DNA of 13,896 nucleotides from DATKWV01 sp035529405 (GCA_035529405.1 DATKWV010000045.1:1-13896), one strand, 5' to 3'. Positions 7,142 through 13,896 are shown, numbered from the stretch's first letter. Notes: generated by a model not told the origin, from the letters alone. Program-made: numbers and translations.

Positions 7142-10100
7142 TTACTGCCTGCCGGAGAGGTTTTCCGCACGTTCCACAGGCAGGACGGATATTTCAGGCT
7201 CTGTGTAAGCGCTGTTAATTACTTTACCGACCTGTTCGAAATTGTTGTCTTCTGCAAATCCGATTGTCAGATGGGCCGGCACAGCGGTCATATAGGTATC
7301 ACAGCACCTGTACTGTCTGCCGAATCCGAAAACGGTCATATTGCCCTGCATCTGCCAGAACTGGTCCTGTTTATCGTCATCCTCGTGCAGTGCCAGGTAG
7401 AGCACGCGATTTGTTTTCGAATCGCCGAAGTACACCCATTCGGGCCCGTCTATATCTCCAATCCAGCTTCGGGATACGGCCAGTTTCAAACCCGATGACT
7501 GCACCCAGTAGTCCCTGTCAACGTCCAGTTTGCCTGCCGGTGTGCCTTCGTACAGTATCCAGTAAGGCTGGGGCCCTTTCTCAAGCAGGGTCATTCGTGC
7601 ATATTTGGGGTAAATTTCCCACTTGCATTTCCATTGGCCGTCTTTACCAGTCGAATAGAAAGTCGCTTTTATTGGCCCTGTGCTGACAAACCTGCTGCCG
7701 AGGTTGCCTTCGCCGGGGCCGGGGTGAAAACCTGCAGGCGCCATATTCGGAATACCGCGGTAATTGCCGGCAGAGCCGCCCTGCTGGTGGTAGCTTATCC
7801 AGTCATTGCCCGCTGCGTCAATCATACTGGCAAAACCACCGCCTTTTTTATGGTAATAGTAAGTACAGCCGGGCGTTGTAATTTTAAAGCTCATTTGACC
7901 TTCATAGTCAACGTTATCCTCGAACGAAAGCATCGGCTCAAACCTTGCCGGCGGGTGGTACAATTCTGCTGTCTCGAAATATACATGGTATTTTCTTGCC
8001 CGGTCTGCAGAAGTTACACCCTTAAGAATAAAAACAAGCGTGCCTTTTGCGTTCCTGTCAGCCTTGTAATCGACAACTTTATCAAATTGAAACATGACCG
8101 ATTCGTCAATGACGGCTCCTGCGGTATCAGCCTCAACTATACGGATTGAGTTTTCGTTAAACGCCGAACTTACCCCCATTTTTCGCAAAAGGTCGGTAAA
8201 ATTCAACTGGGCCTCGACGGGCTTGTCGATACGTTCGTAACCAGCGGCGCTTACTTCGACCGGCAGGCGATACCGGTAATTACTATTCCACCATCCACCT
8301 GCAAGCATACCCTCGTTAAGCCATATATCCACCCGCTGGTGTTCCTGGAAGTCCTTTTGCAGTATGTCAAGGTCGCCGTCTCCGTCAAGGTCTCCCAGCC
8401 TTGCCTCGTGCGTGCCTATACCGATTGAAACCAGTTGTTTTTTGAATTTTCCTGTGCCGTCACCGTAAAGTACCCACTGCCTGCAGTCCTGGCCTGCACC
8501 TGGCCTGTACATTTCAGCGGCGTATATATCCAGATTGCTGTCTCCGTTGATGTCCACTGCCTGCAGTGTATGGCCGTGTACAACCTTTTCGATTAGCGTG
8601 TGCTTTACCCATTTGTTCCCGACATATTCGTAAAGGTTCAGCGGCCCTGTTCCGTCACCGGAACCGAGGACCACTTCCGGCCGACCGCCCTTTATGAAAT
8701 CACCCGCCGCCGAGCGGGACGTCCCGTAGTCGTCTATCTTTTCAGCCGTGTAACTTGTGCCGCGATTGTGTTTGAACCAGTAACCTCCGCCTATAAGGTC
8801 GATTTTACCGTCAAGGTCAATGTCGATTTTTGCCAGTCCCTCATACTTGAACTTACGCGGCCAGGACCATATTTCCGTAAATGACCAGGCCTTGGCATCT
8901 TTTGGATTTTCCGGTATATCGGCGATGAAAAGCCTTTGTGCCTGCTGGTTCCAGAAAACCAGCTCCGCTTTGCCGTCACCGTCAAAATCGCCGAAAATCT
9001 GGTCGTGGTGCTGTTTTTCACCAAAGGTTTTAATCGTGTAACGGTTCCAGGGCACCTGCGGCTGGAATTGCGGATAAGGATTCTCCCACCACCAGACCTC
9101 GTTTGTGGCCCAGCTTCCGCCCTGCAGAATATCCAAATCGCCGTCACCGTCGATGTCAAAATACGCCCCGCCGGCTTCTATATGGCTTTTCCTGTTGTCG
9201 ATAAGATACCTTTGCCATTGCCAGCCGATGCGCCGCATCCATACCATGCTTGTGTCACCCCAGCCGGCGATTACAAAATCGTCCGTGCCGTCCTTGTCGA
9301 TATCAAAAACCAAACATGCCGCTTGTCTTCCCACGTCAGCCTTGGGAATAACACTTTTGTATTCTGTAGCGGGCGCAGTTTTGCTGCTTTGGTTTTCCCA
9401 CATCTCGACTACCTGGTACGGACCGGCAAAGTTCGCCCCCATAATGTCCATATCCCCGTCGTTATCAAAATCGGCTGTGCGGATACAGTGTGACCCCCTG
9501 GTTGATAAAACCTGTTTCTTCCAGGCAAGGCCTTTGCCTTTGTTTATATAAACAGCCACTTCGTCAGGGTCAATACCCTGGTGCATTTGTGCAGTTACAA
9601 TGTCAATAACGCCGTCGCCGTTCATATCCGCTGCGGCCAGTGCGTGAACAATAGATTCCACCGGCTCTGCTATGATATGTTCGAACCACTTGTCCTTTTT
9701 GGCATCCTGGGGTACCTGGAACCACGATATTTTGTAATAATTTTCTTTGTACTCCGCCGGCGCCAGAATCACATCACTAAAACCGTCTCCGTTTATATCA
9801 GCAGTCTGTATACTTGCATTGCAGTGCCAGTCGGCGTATTTATGCTCTTTCCACAGGCCCCTGGCGATTTCAGGCGTGTTCTCGAACCACAATCCGCCGA
9901 TAACGATATCCTCGTCACCGTCTCTGTCTATATCCGAAAGTACTATGCCTTCGCCCTGTGGGCAGTCGATAACATGCTTCGACCAGTCACTGGGGCTGTT
10001 TTGCAGCCAGACGTATATTTTGTTGCCCTCCTTGTGACCGAATTCGGACTGGTTTCGGGTGACAATATCAAGGTCGCCGTCTTTATCGAGGTCGGCGACC

Positions 10101-10582
10101 CTGACGTCGTGCGTGGGATGGTCGGCGATAAAGTGCGCTTTCCACGGTTTTTCGCCCGGGTCTGCGGACGGCAGCGGATTTTCATACCAGAGCATTCCGC
10201 CCATTACAATATCATTGTCGCCGTCTGCGTCCATATCGCCCAACGCGCCGTCAACGGTATTGTAACCACCATCGGCTATGACAGCCTTTGTCCAGGTCGG
10301 GTAACGGTACCATACAAGGGGGCCTTTATAGCCGCCGATGATTATATCCGCATGCCCGTCATTGTTCAAATCACCGAACATCTTCACCCACGGGTTGTAA
10401 GGGCCGTTGCTGTCGATTACCACAGGGGCAAACGGTATTGCCGCAGGCTCGGTAAAAACAAAGTTCGAAAGGTGCTTCCATTTTACCTGAGCGGTTTGCT
10501 CTGCGATGACCGGCGCGCCGGCAAAAACAAAAACGAAAAAGCAAATGACCGACAATTGTAATATTTTCTTCATCGACACCAT
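7142..10582 (-). CDS. Secreted FG-GAP/VCBS-repeat protein with C-terminal carbohydrate-associated domains
   Basis: A 1146-residue exported protein. Residues 1-27 form a signal peptide (MVSMKK, hydrophobic core, probable cut after VIA27). Residues about 45-760 hold 14 FG-GAP/VCBS-type repeats, each centred on a DxDxDG-like calcium loop and about 51 residues apart, enough for two seven-bladed beta-propellers. A segment at about 763-872 (WWNSNYRYRLPVEV to YHVYFE) looks like a DUF2341-type beta domain. Residues about 885-1130 form a further beta-rich domain with GNDWISYH (925-932), YRGIPN (941-946), YWILYEGTPAG (1007-1017) and ALHEDD (1064-1069). I recall similar domains in planctomycete and verrucomicrobial carbohydrate proteins but cannot name a family or show catalysis. 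A glycan-binding or lyase role is possible. GGGAG 8 bases upstream favours the first ATG over the in-frame ATG three codons later. Confidence 0.9.
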   Translation of the reverse strand: MVSMKKILQLSVICFFVFVFAGAPVIAEQTAQVKWKHLSNFVFTEPAAIPFAPVVIDSNGPYNPWVKMFGDLNNDGHADIIIGGYKGPLVWYRYPTWTKAVIADGGYNTVDGALGDMDADGDNDIVMGGMLWYENPLPSADPGEKPWKAHFIADHPTHDVRVADLDKDGDLDIVTRNQSEFGHKEGNKIYVWLQNSPSDWSKHVIDCPQGEGIVLSDIDRDGDEDIVIGGLWFENTPEIARGLWKEHKYADWHCNASIQTADINGDGFSDVILAPAEYKENYYKISWFQVPQDAKKDKWFEHIIAEPVESIVHALAAADMNGDGVIDIVTAQMHQGIDPDEVAVYINKGKGLAWKKQVLSTRGSHCIRTADFDNDGDMDIMGANFAGPYQVVEMWENQSSKTAPATEYKSVIPKADVGRQAACLVFDIDKDGTDDFVIAGWGDTSMVWMRRIGWQWQRYLIDNRKSHIEAGGAYFDIDGDGDLDILQGGSWATNEVWWWENPYPQFQPQVPWNRYTIKTFGEKQHHDQIFGDFDGDGKAELVFWNQQAQRLFIADIPENPKDAKAWSFTEIWSWPRKFKYEGLAKIDIDLDGKIDLIGGGYWFKHNRGTSYTAEKIDDYGTSRSAAGDFIKGGRPEVVLGSGDGTGPLNLYEYVGNKWVKHTLIEKVVHGHTLQAVDINGDSNLDIYAAEMYRPGAGQDCRQWVLYGDGTGKFKKQLVSIGIGTHEARLGDLDGDGDLDILQKDFQEHQRVDIWLNEGMLAGGWWNSNYRYRLPVEVSAAGYERIDKPVEAQLNFTDLLRKMGVSSAFNENSIRIVEADTAGAVIDESVMFQFDKVVDYKADRNAKGTLVFILKGVTSADRARKYHVYFETAELYHPPARFEPMLSFEDNVDYEGQMSFKITTPGCTYYYHKKGGGFASMIDAAGNDWISYHQQGGSAGNYRGIPNMAPAGFHPGPGEGNLGSRFVSTGPIKATFYSTGKDGQWKCKWEIYPKYARMTLLEKGPQPYWILYEGTPAGKLDVDRDYWVQSSGLKLAVSRSWIGDIDGPEWVYFGDSKTNRVLYLALHEDDDKQDQFWQMQGNMTVFGFGRQYRCCDTYMTAVPAHLTIGFAEDNNFEQVGKVINSAYTEPEISVLPVERAENLSGRQ
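8363..10372 (-). repeat. Fourteen FG-GAP/VCBS calcium-loop repeats in the coding sequence
   Basis: The acidic loops begin at residues 71, 116, 164, 217, 262, 319, 371, 427, 476, 532, 587, 628, 677 and 731 of the secreted protein. Most read D-x-D/N-x-D-G-x-x-D-I, for example DIDGDGDLDI and DINGDGFSDV. Unit 12 (DFIKGGRPEV) has lost most acidic ligands and unit 13 has Ser for the loop Gly. At DNA level the units recur as GAC/GAT-rich stretches but differ clearly from each other, so this is an old protein repeat and not a recent tandem duplication. Confidence 0.88.
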
Positions 10583-10623
10583 TTACATTTCTCCCGCCTG
10601 CAAAACCTTCGGCTGTACCGCCG

Positions 10624-11826
10624 CTAATTGCTTTGATTTTTCAGTTTATTGATTTCGTCTATCGTCCAGACGATAATGCTCATAATCAGGGCCACTATAA
10701 GAAGGGCAGCCGCTATCACCGCCGCAATCGGCAAACTCTCCTGCACCGTTTTGCCCATACTCAATGTCCCGATAGCCTTGGGTAAAAACATCGCACCCAA
10801 AAGACCTATGGAAAAAATTATCCCGAAAATGCTGCCGTAAAGCCCGGCGTCGAACTTTGCGAACGTTACACCGATAATTGTCGGAAACATCGGTGCAAAA
10901 GCCAGGCCGGTAACCACAACAGCCACAATGGCGAAAACGAGATTGTGTGTTTTAACAAGCAGCATAATTGAAAGTATCGAAACCAGGGAACCACATGCTA
11001 TGATTTGCGTGCCTATGGCGCTTAGGTTTTTTATGGCCGAGCTCAAGAACCGCCCCACAGCCATTGAAAGGCCAAACAGCCCCAGCACCCACCCGGCATT
11101 GCGCACCGCGTTGGGATTACCCATACCCTTGTACATTTCGGTCATAAGCGGTTTTGTCCACCCGTTCATCGAAAACTCCAGACCTATGTAGCACACCAGC
11201 GCCAGCGCCGAAAACGCCACAAGCGGATTTCTCAAAAGTGCGACTGCTTTGGACAGCTTATATCCCGTCGATACCTGGGGGTAGCTTGCGCCCATTGCAC
11301 AAATTGCAAAAACAAAAATCACCGCGCCGATAACGCAAAGTGTCACCGTATAGCTTACGTTCATGCTAATTGCCGTGGCGATAAACCACGGCGTCAAAAC
11401 AAAGGCCAGTCCCACAAAGCCATTGCCGAAATTGCTTGCACGGGCGGGTTCTTTACCGTCAAACAAAACCACCGGCAACAGAGTATTGCCGACCGTATTG
11501 CACAAAATCGCACCTATACCCAGAAATATAACTGCTGCAACCACCCACGCAAAGCTGGGCGCAAAACCCAGCAGAAAAATACTGGCGCTGCTGCCCAAAA
11601 GGCCCAGTATCGCCAGCGGCTTATGCCCGAATTTGTCCACGATCGGCCCGACCAGAAACTGTACCACCATACACGTTAACGCAAATGTTGACATAAGCGT
11701 GCCCAGGTCTGAATTGTTGATTCCAACTTTGGCTTTCAGCTCTTCCGAAACAGACCCTATCATCACAAAGCACACTGCCAGGGTGAACACAGACATAATC
11801 GCCACAACAACAGTCAACTTTCTCAT
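10624..11826 (-). CDS. MFS transporter (sugar-type permease)
   Basis: A 400-residue inner-membrane protein with about 12 hydrophobic helices and the usual MFS length. After helix 2 there is an MFS motif-A variant, GPIVDKFGHKP (about residues 60-70). A longer hydrophilic loop in the middle (around TGYKLSKAVALLRNP) separates the two six-helix halves. The short basic C-terminus (INKLKNQSN) is cytoplasmic. Motifs such as GNTLLPVV are loosely reminiscent of FucP-type sugar:proton symporters. Its place between the lipoprotein and the secreted propeller protein, inside a sugar-enzyme operon, suggests it imports the mono- or oligosaccharide that feeds the pathway. The ATG is supported by AGGAG 8 bases upstream. 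Gaps to its neighbours are 27 and 41 bases. Transporter class is firm; substrate and direction are inferred from context. Confidence 0.9.
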   Translation of the reverse strand: MRKLTVVVAIMSVFTLAVCFVMIGSVSEELKAKVGINNSDLGTLMSTFALTCMVVQFLVGPIVDKFGHKPLAILGLLGSSASIFLLGFAPSFAWVVAAVIFLGIGAILCNTVGNTLLPVVLFDGKEPARASNFGNGFVGLAFVLTPWFIATAISMNVSYTVTLCVIGAVIFVFAICAMGASYPQVSTGYKLSKAVALLRNPLVAFSALALVCYIGLEFSMNGWTKPLMTEMYKGMGNPNAVRNAGWVLGLFGLSMAVGRFLSSAIKNLSAIGTQIIACGSLVSILSIMLLVKTHNLVFAIVAVVVTGLAFAPMFPTIIGVTFAKFDAGLYGSIFGIIFSIGLLGAMFLPKAIGTLSMGKTVQESLPIAAVIAAALLIVALIMSIIVWTIDEINKLKNQSN

Positions 11827-11853
11827 AATTATATCTCCTGATTAAAAAGGTTT

Positions 11854-12741
11854 TTATTTGGCGGCGTTGGCCTTGTCCGCCAGTTCTTTGCCCATTGTTA
11901 TTACGTCATCTGCCCCGCCGGTAAACAAAAAAAGATAACACGGCACATTTTTTCCTTTTGGAAATAACTCGAAGCCCTTGTTCCATAAAAGTTTTATAAC
12001 ACGCATATTCTCCACCGACATTACCCTGGCGAACCCAATGCCCGATTCTTCAAGGTACACGCCCATTATGTACCATCCGTTGTAGTTCAGCGGTCCCGGG
12101 TCCACGGCAAAACCGTCCGGCGAAGCGTATTGGCCGCTGCAACCCATGCAGCCGTCTTTTTCCCAGTAAAGGCAATCCTCGTAAAGCGGAAAATTTTCTT
12201 TTTCGTAACCGTATATGCGATACCTGCCGCCGCAGTCGGCCTGCGTGGTCTTGCCCGTCATCAGCGCGATATCGCAGATGTGGGGAAAACAAAAACTTAT
12301 GTAGTTTATCTTCAGAAACGCACTGTCGGGGAAAATACTTATCTCGGCACTGGCCGGGCCGGGATGTTTGTCGGCACTGGCCGGCACAGGTACCCATTCA
12401 AGGTACACCGTCTTTTCATCGGCGCTGTCTTTTATTATTTCAGCTTTGCTGAGAAGTCCTCTGTGTGCGGCTGCATCAAGCAGCGCCCCTGCAAGATTGT
12501 TTTCGGGAAAATCCTTGATTACCAAATCGGTTATCATACCCTCCTGTGAACCGCCCGACGTTTTGAACCCGTAACGCACCCTTATTCTGCTGTTTTCGAG
12601 AGTCGCCTGCAAGCGGCCATCGCTGTCTGTGCCCGCGGCAACGTGCCCCCAGTCCCTGTTGGCCCCACAGCAGCCGCCCAGCAATACAATAAGTGAAATC
12701 GCCCCTGCGCACAGGAGAGTATTCTTTCTCGAATGAATCAC
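11854..12741 (-). CDS. Predicted lipoprotein of unknown function, beta-rich
   Basis: I do not recognise the family. From a GTG start at 12741 the protein has 295 residues. A basic N-terminus (MIHSRKN) and hydrophobic core end in the lipobox LGGC with C24 as the lipidated cysteine. It should therefore be anchored in a membrane, probably facing the periplasm or the surface. The mature part is mostly short beta-prone segments, with motifs SAEISIFPDSAFLKINY (131-147), GGRYRIYGYE (171-180) and VPCYLFLF (266-273), and cysteines C190, C198 and C201 clustered. Its second half looks distantly like the C-terminal domain of the secreted repeat protein two genes downstream. The GTG start is preferred over an in-frame TTG at 12750, because AAAGGA lies 9 bases before the GTG but directly abuts the TTG. 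A role in binding or processing the pathway's glycan is a guess from context. Confidence 0.8.
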   Translation of the reverse strand: MIHSRKNTLLCAGAISLIVLLGGCCGANRDWGHVAAGTDSDGRLQATLENSRIRVRYGFKTSGGSQEGMITDLVIKDFPENNLAGALLDAAAHRGLLSKAEIIKDSADEKTVYLEWVPVPASADKHPGPASAEISIFPDSAFLKINYISFCFPHICDIALMTGKTTQADCGGRYRIYGYEKENFPLYEDCLYWEKDGCMGCSGQYASPDGFAVDPGPLNYNGWYIMGVYLEESGIGFARVMSVENMRVIKLLWNKGFELFPKGKNVPCYLFLFTGGADDVITMGKELADKANAAK

Positions 12742-12750
12742 CGTTTTCAA

Positions 12751-12756
12751 TCCTTT
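12751..12756 (-). promoter_or_regulatory. Ribosome binding site that decides the lipoprotein start
   Basis: AAAGGA on the minus strand lies 9 bases before the GTG at 12739-12741 and 0 bases before the TTG at 12748-12750. A ribosome site needs a spacer, so this favours GTG and a 295-residue product. Confidence 0.6.
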
Positions 12757-12782
12757 AATTTCATCGGCTCCGTTATTGCTGT

Positions 12783-13787
12783 CTAAACAATGCGCTGCAC
12801 TGCCTCGACAATATCATCCACCTGCGGCACGCAGGCCTTTTCCAGGGTCAAATTAAATGGTATCGCAGTATTCTTGCCCGCCAGTATCGCTATGGGCGCA
12901 TCAAGGTAATCGAAGGCCTCCTGCTGAATGATTGATGCTATATCTGATGCCACTCCTCCCCTGCGGACTGCCTCCTGGACGATTAACACTCGCTCGGTTT
13001 TCCTGACGGAATCAAGTATCATTTCAATATCGAGCGGCACCAGCGTCCGCGGGTCGACGACCTCGGCTTCGATACCTTTTTCAGCAAGTTTGGCCGCTGC
13101 GGTTAGCGCCCGGCCGACCATATTCGACCACGCAATGATGGTTATGTCCCTGCCGCTGCGTTTTATATCCCCCCTGCCGAATTCGATGGTGTATTCGCCT
13201 TCGGGCACAGGCCCCTTTTTCATATACAGCCTTTTATGCTCGATGAATATCACCGGCTCATCATCTCTTATGGCGGTTTTGAGAAGCCCTTTGGCGTCAT
13301 AAGGAGTTGACGGCATAACAACCTTCAGGCCCGGCGTATGGTAGTACCAGGCCTCGAGGCTCTGCGAGTGCTGGGCAGCCAGCCCGTTGCCGCTGCCGCC
13401 CTGTGTCCGCAGTACCATCGGTACCCTGCCTTTGCCGCCGGTCATAAACTTGTATTTGGCCGCCTGGTTGATAATCTGGTCGATGACAAGCGATGCAAAG
13501 TCAATAAAAAGTATCTCCACGACCGGCCGCATCCCCACAGCCGCTGCGCCTACCCCTACGCCGGTAAAGCTGGCTTCAGCTATGGGCGTGTCGATAACCC
13601 TGTTGGGCCCGAACTCGTCTAAAAGGCCCACCGTTACCTTGAAAGAGCCGCCCCTTGCCGCTATGCCCTCGCCTAAAAGAAACACCTTCTCGTTGCGCCG
13701 CATTTCCTCGCGCAGCGCCTCGTTGAGCGCTTCCCTGTACATTATTTCACGACCGACAGAGGTTTCTGATGTTTGCGTATCAGTCAA
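12783..13787 (-). CDS. 2-oxo acid (pyruvate/acetoin-type) dehydrogenase E1 component, beta subunit
   Basis: A 334-residue thiamine-diphosphate-dependent E1 beta subunit, standard length. It shows LLGEGIAARGGSFKVT (38-53), the TPP-site segment DTPIAEASFTG (66-76) with E71 as the likely cofactor-activating glutamate, QHSQSLEAW (139-147) with the conserved H140, and the C-terminal transketolase-type half with VVDPRTLVPLD. With E1 alpha it decarboxylates a 2-oxo acid, or cleaves acetoin in AcoAB relatives, and loads the acyl group on E2. The sequence alone does not pick between pyruvate and acetoin types. The start is TTG at 13787, supported by a perfect AGGAGGT 9 bases upstream and by a TTGA overlap with the E1 alpha stop. 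It ends shortly before the lipoprotein gene, while its E2 partner is 6.5 kb away at 5078-6250. Confidence 0.94.
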   Translation of the reverse strand: MTDTQTSETSVGREIMYREALNEALREEMRRNEKVFLLGEGIAARGGSFKVTVGLLDEFGPNRVIDTPIAEASFTGVGVGAAAVGMRPVVEILFIDFASLVIDQIINQAAKYKFMTGGKGRVPMVLRTQGGSGNGLAAQHSQSLEAWYYHTPGLKVVMPSTPYDAKGLLKTAIRDDEPVIFIEHKRLYMKKGPVPEGEYTIEFGRGDIKRSGRDITIIAWSNMVGRALTAAAKLAEKGIEAEVVDPRTLVPLDIEMILDSVRKTERVLIVQEAVRRGGVASDIASIIQQEAFDYLDAPIAILAGKNTAIPFNLTLEKACVPQVDDIVEAVQRIV

Positions 13788-13896
13788 TTCTGTTCCACCT
13801 CCTGCAAAAACTGTTCAACCGAAGGTTCGGGACTGTTTTTGGCAAACTCAATCGCATCTTCGGTCAGTTTCTCTATCTGGTGCTCTATTGTCTCGA
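13784..13896 (-). CDS. 2-oxo acid dehydrogenase E1 component, alpha subunit (partial, C-terminal 36 residues)
   Basis: The minus-strand frame entering at the right edge reads 36 residues, including KLTEDAIEFAKNSPEPSVEQ, and stops at TGA (13784-13786). The other two frames on this strand hit stops quickly. The AIEFAKNSPEPS-type ending matches the C-terminus of pyruvate/acetoin dehydrogenase E1 alpha subunits, and the gene is immediately upstream of E1 beta, the canonical order. Its stop overlaps the E1 beta start as TTGA, and it contains the E1 beta ribosome site, so the two subunits are probably translationally coupled for 1:1 output. The gene body lies outside the window. Confidence 0.85.
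   Translation of the reverse strand, partial: ETIEHQIEKLTEDAIEFAKNSPEPSVEQFLQEVEQN
13797..13803 (-). promoter_or_regulatory. Perfect ribosome binding site for the TTG-started E1 beta gene
   Basis: AGGAGGT lies inside the end of the E1 alpha gene, 9 bases before the TTG at 13785-13787. Its strength explains how a TTG codon can be used, and it removes the need to search for an internal ATG such as the one 15 codons later. Confidence 0.75.

Noticed and set aside
9581..10561. A 326-codon open frame on the plus strand
   Set aside because: It lies antisense to the FG-GAP repeats. The GAC/GAT-rich loops read as stop-free GTC/ATC codons on the other strand, which explains the long opening. The minus-strand protein has a signal peptide, domains and a ribosome site; this frame has no recognisable features.
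10571..10573. Internal ATG (fourth codon) as the start of the secreted repeat protein
   Set aside because: The GGGAG ribosome site is 8 bases from the first ATG but 17 from this one, which is too far for efficient initiation.
12748..12750. TTG start for the lipoprotein (298 residues)
   Set aside because: The only ribosome site directly abuts this codon with no spacer, while the GTG three codons later has a 9-base spacer. The signal peptide works equally well from the GTG.

Overview
The window holds one tightly packed run of genes, all on the minus strand, so transcription reads from the right edge (13896) to the left edge (1). It has eleven complete genes and two partial ones at the edges. 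Gaps run from a 4-base overlap to 83 bases. I see no tRNA, rRNA, CRISPR, insertion sequence, convincing promoter or terminator, and no gene-free stretch longer than 83 bases. The simplest reading is a piece of one long catabolic operon whose promoter lies to the right and whose end lies to the left.

The likely host is a Gram-negative heterotroph of the Planctomycetota/Verrucomicrobiota (PVC) group, perhaps a Phycisphaerae-like planctomycete. This is inference. It rests on a large secreted FG-GAP/VCBS protein with extra carbohydrate-associated domains, a TIM-barrel isomerase paired with a Gfo/Idh/MocA oxidoreductase, an MFS importer in place of an ABC or PTS system, and moderate GC. No rRNA or other phylogenetic marker is present to settle it.

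Layout in transcription order: (1) C-terminus of a 2-oxo acid dehydrogenase E1 alpha subunit (13784-13896), translationally coupled to E1 beta (12783-13787). (2) An exported block: a lipoprotein (11854-12741), an MFS transporter (10624-11826) and a 1146-residue secreted protein with 14 FG-GAP repeats (7142-10582). (3) A class II ketose-bisphosphate aldolase (6263-7120). (4) The lipoyl E2 acyltransferase that should partner E1 (5078-6250). (5) A CbbY-type sugar-bisphosphate phosphatase (4281-4994), a short transaldolase/fructose-6-phosphate aldolase family protein (3610-4257) and a fructokinase-like PfkB kinase (2668-3606). (6) Two unrelated-looking TIM-barrel sugar isomerase/epimerase proteins (1655-2647 and 593-1642) and the N-terminal third to half of a Gfo/Idh/MocA dehydrogenase (1-545).

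Together they look like a dedicated route for one sugar or sugar derivative. Surface proteins would bind or process a glycan and the MFS protein would import the product. The dehydrogenase and TIM-barrel enzymes would rearrange it to a ketose, the kinase would phosphorylate it, and one or both aldolases would cleave it. CbbY would remove or recycle a bisphosphate, and the E1/E2 complex would turn a 2-oxo acid or alpha-hydroxyketone into an acyl-CoA. The substrate cannot be read from sequence. The mix does not match a pathway I know: it shares enzyme classes with inositol, 3-keto-sugar and sulfo-sugar catabolism without matching any of them. The most informative oddities are the E1 and E2 genes split by sugar genes, the altered active-site motif of the transaldolase-like protein, and a probable shared C-terminal domain in the lipoprotein and the secreted repeat protein.
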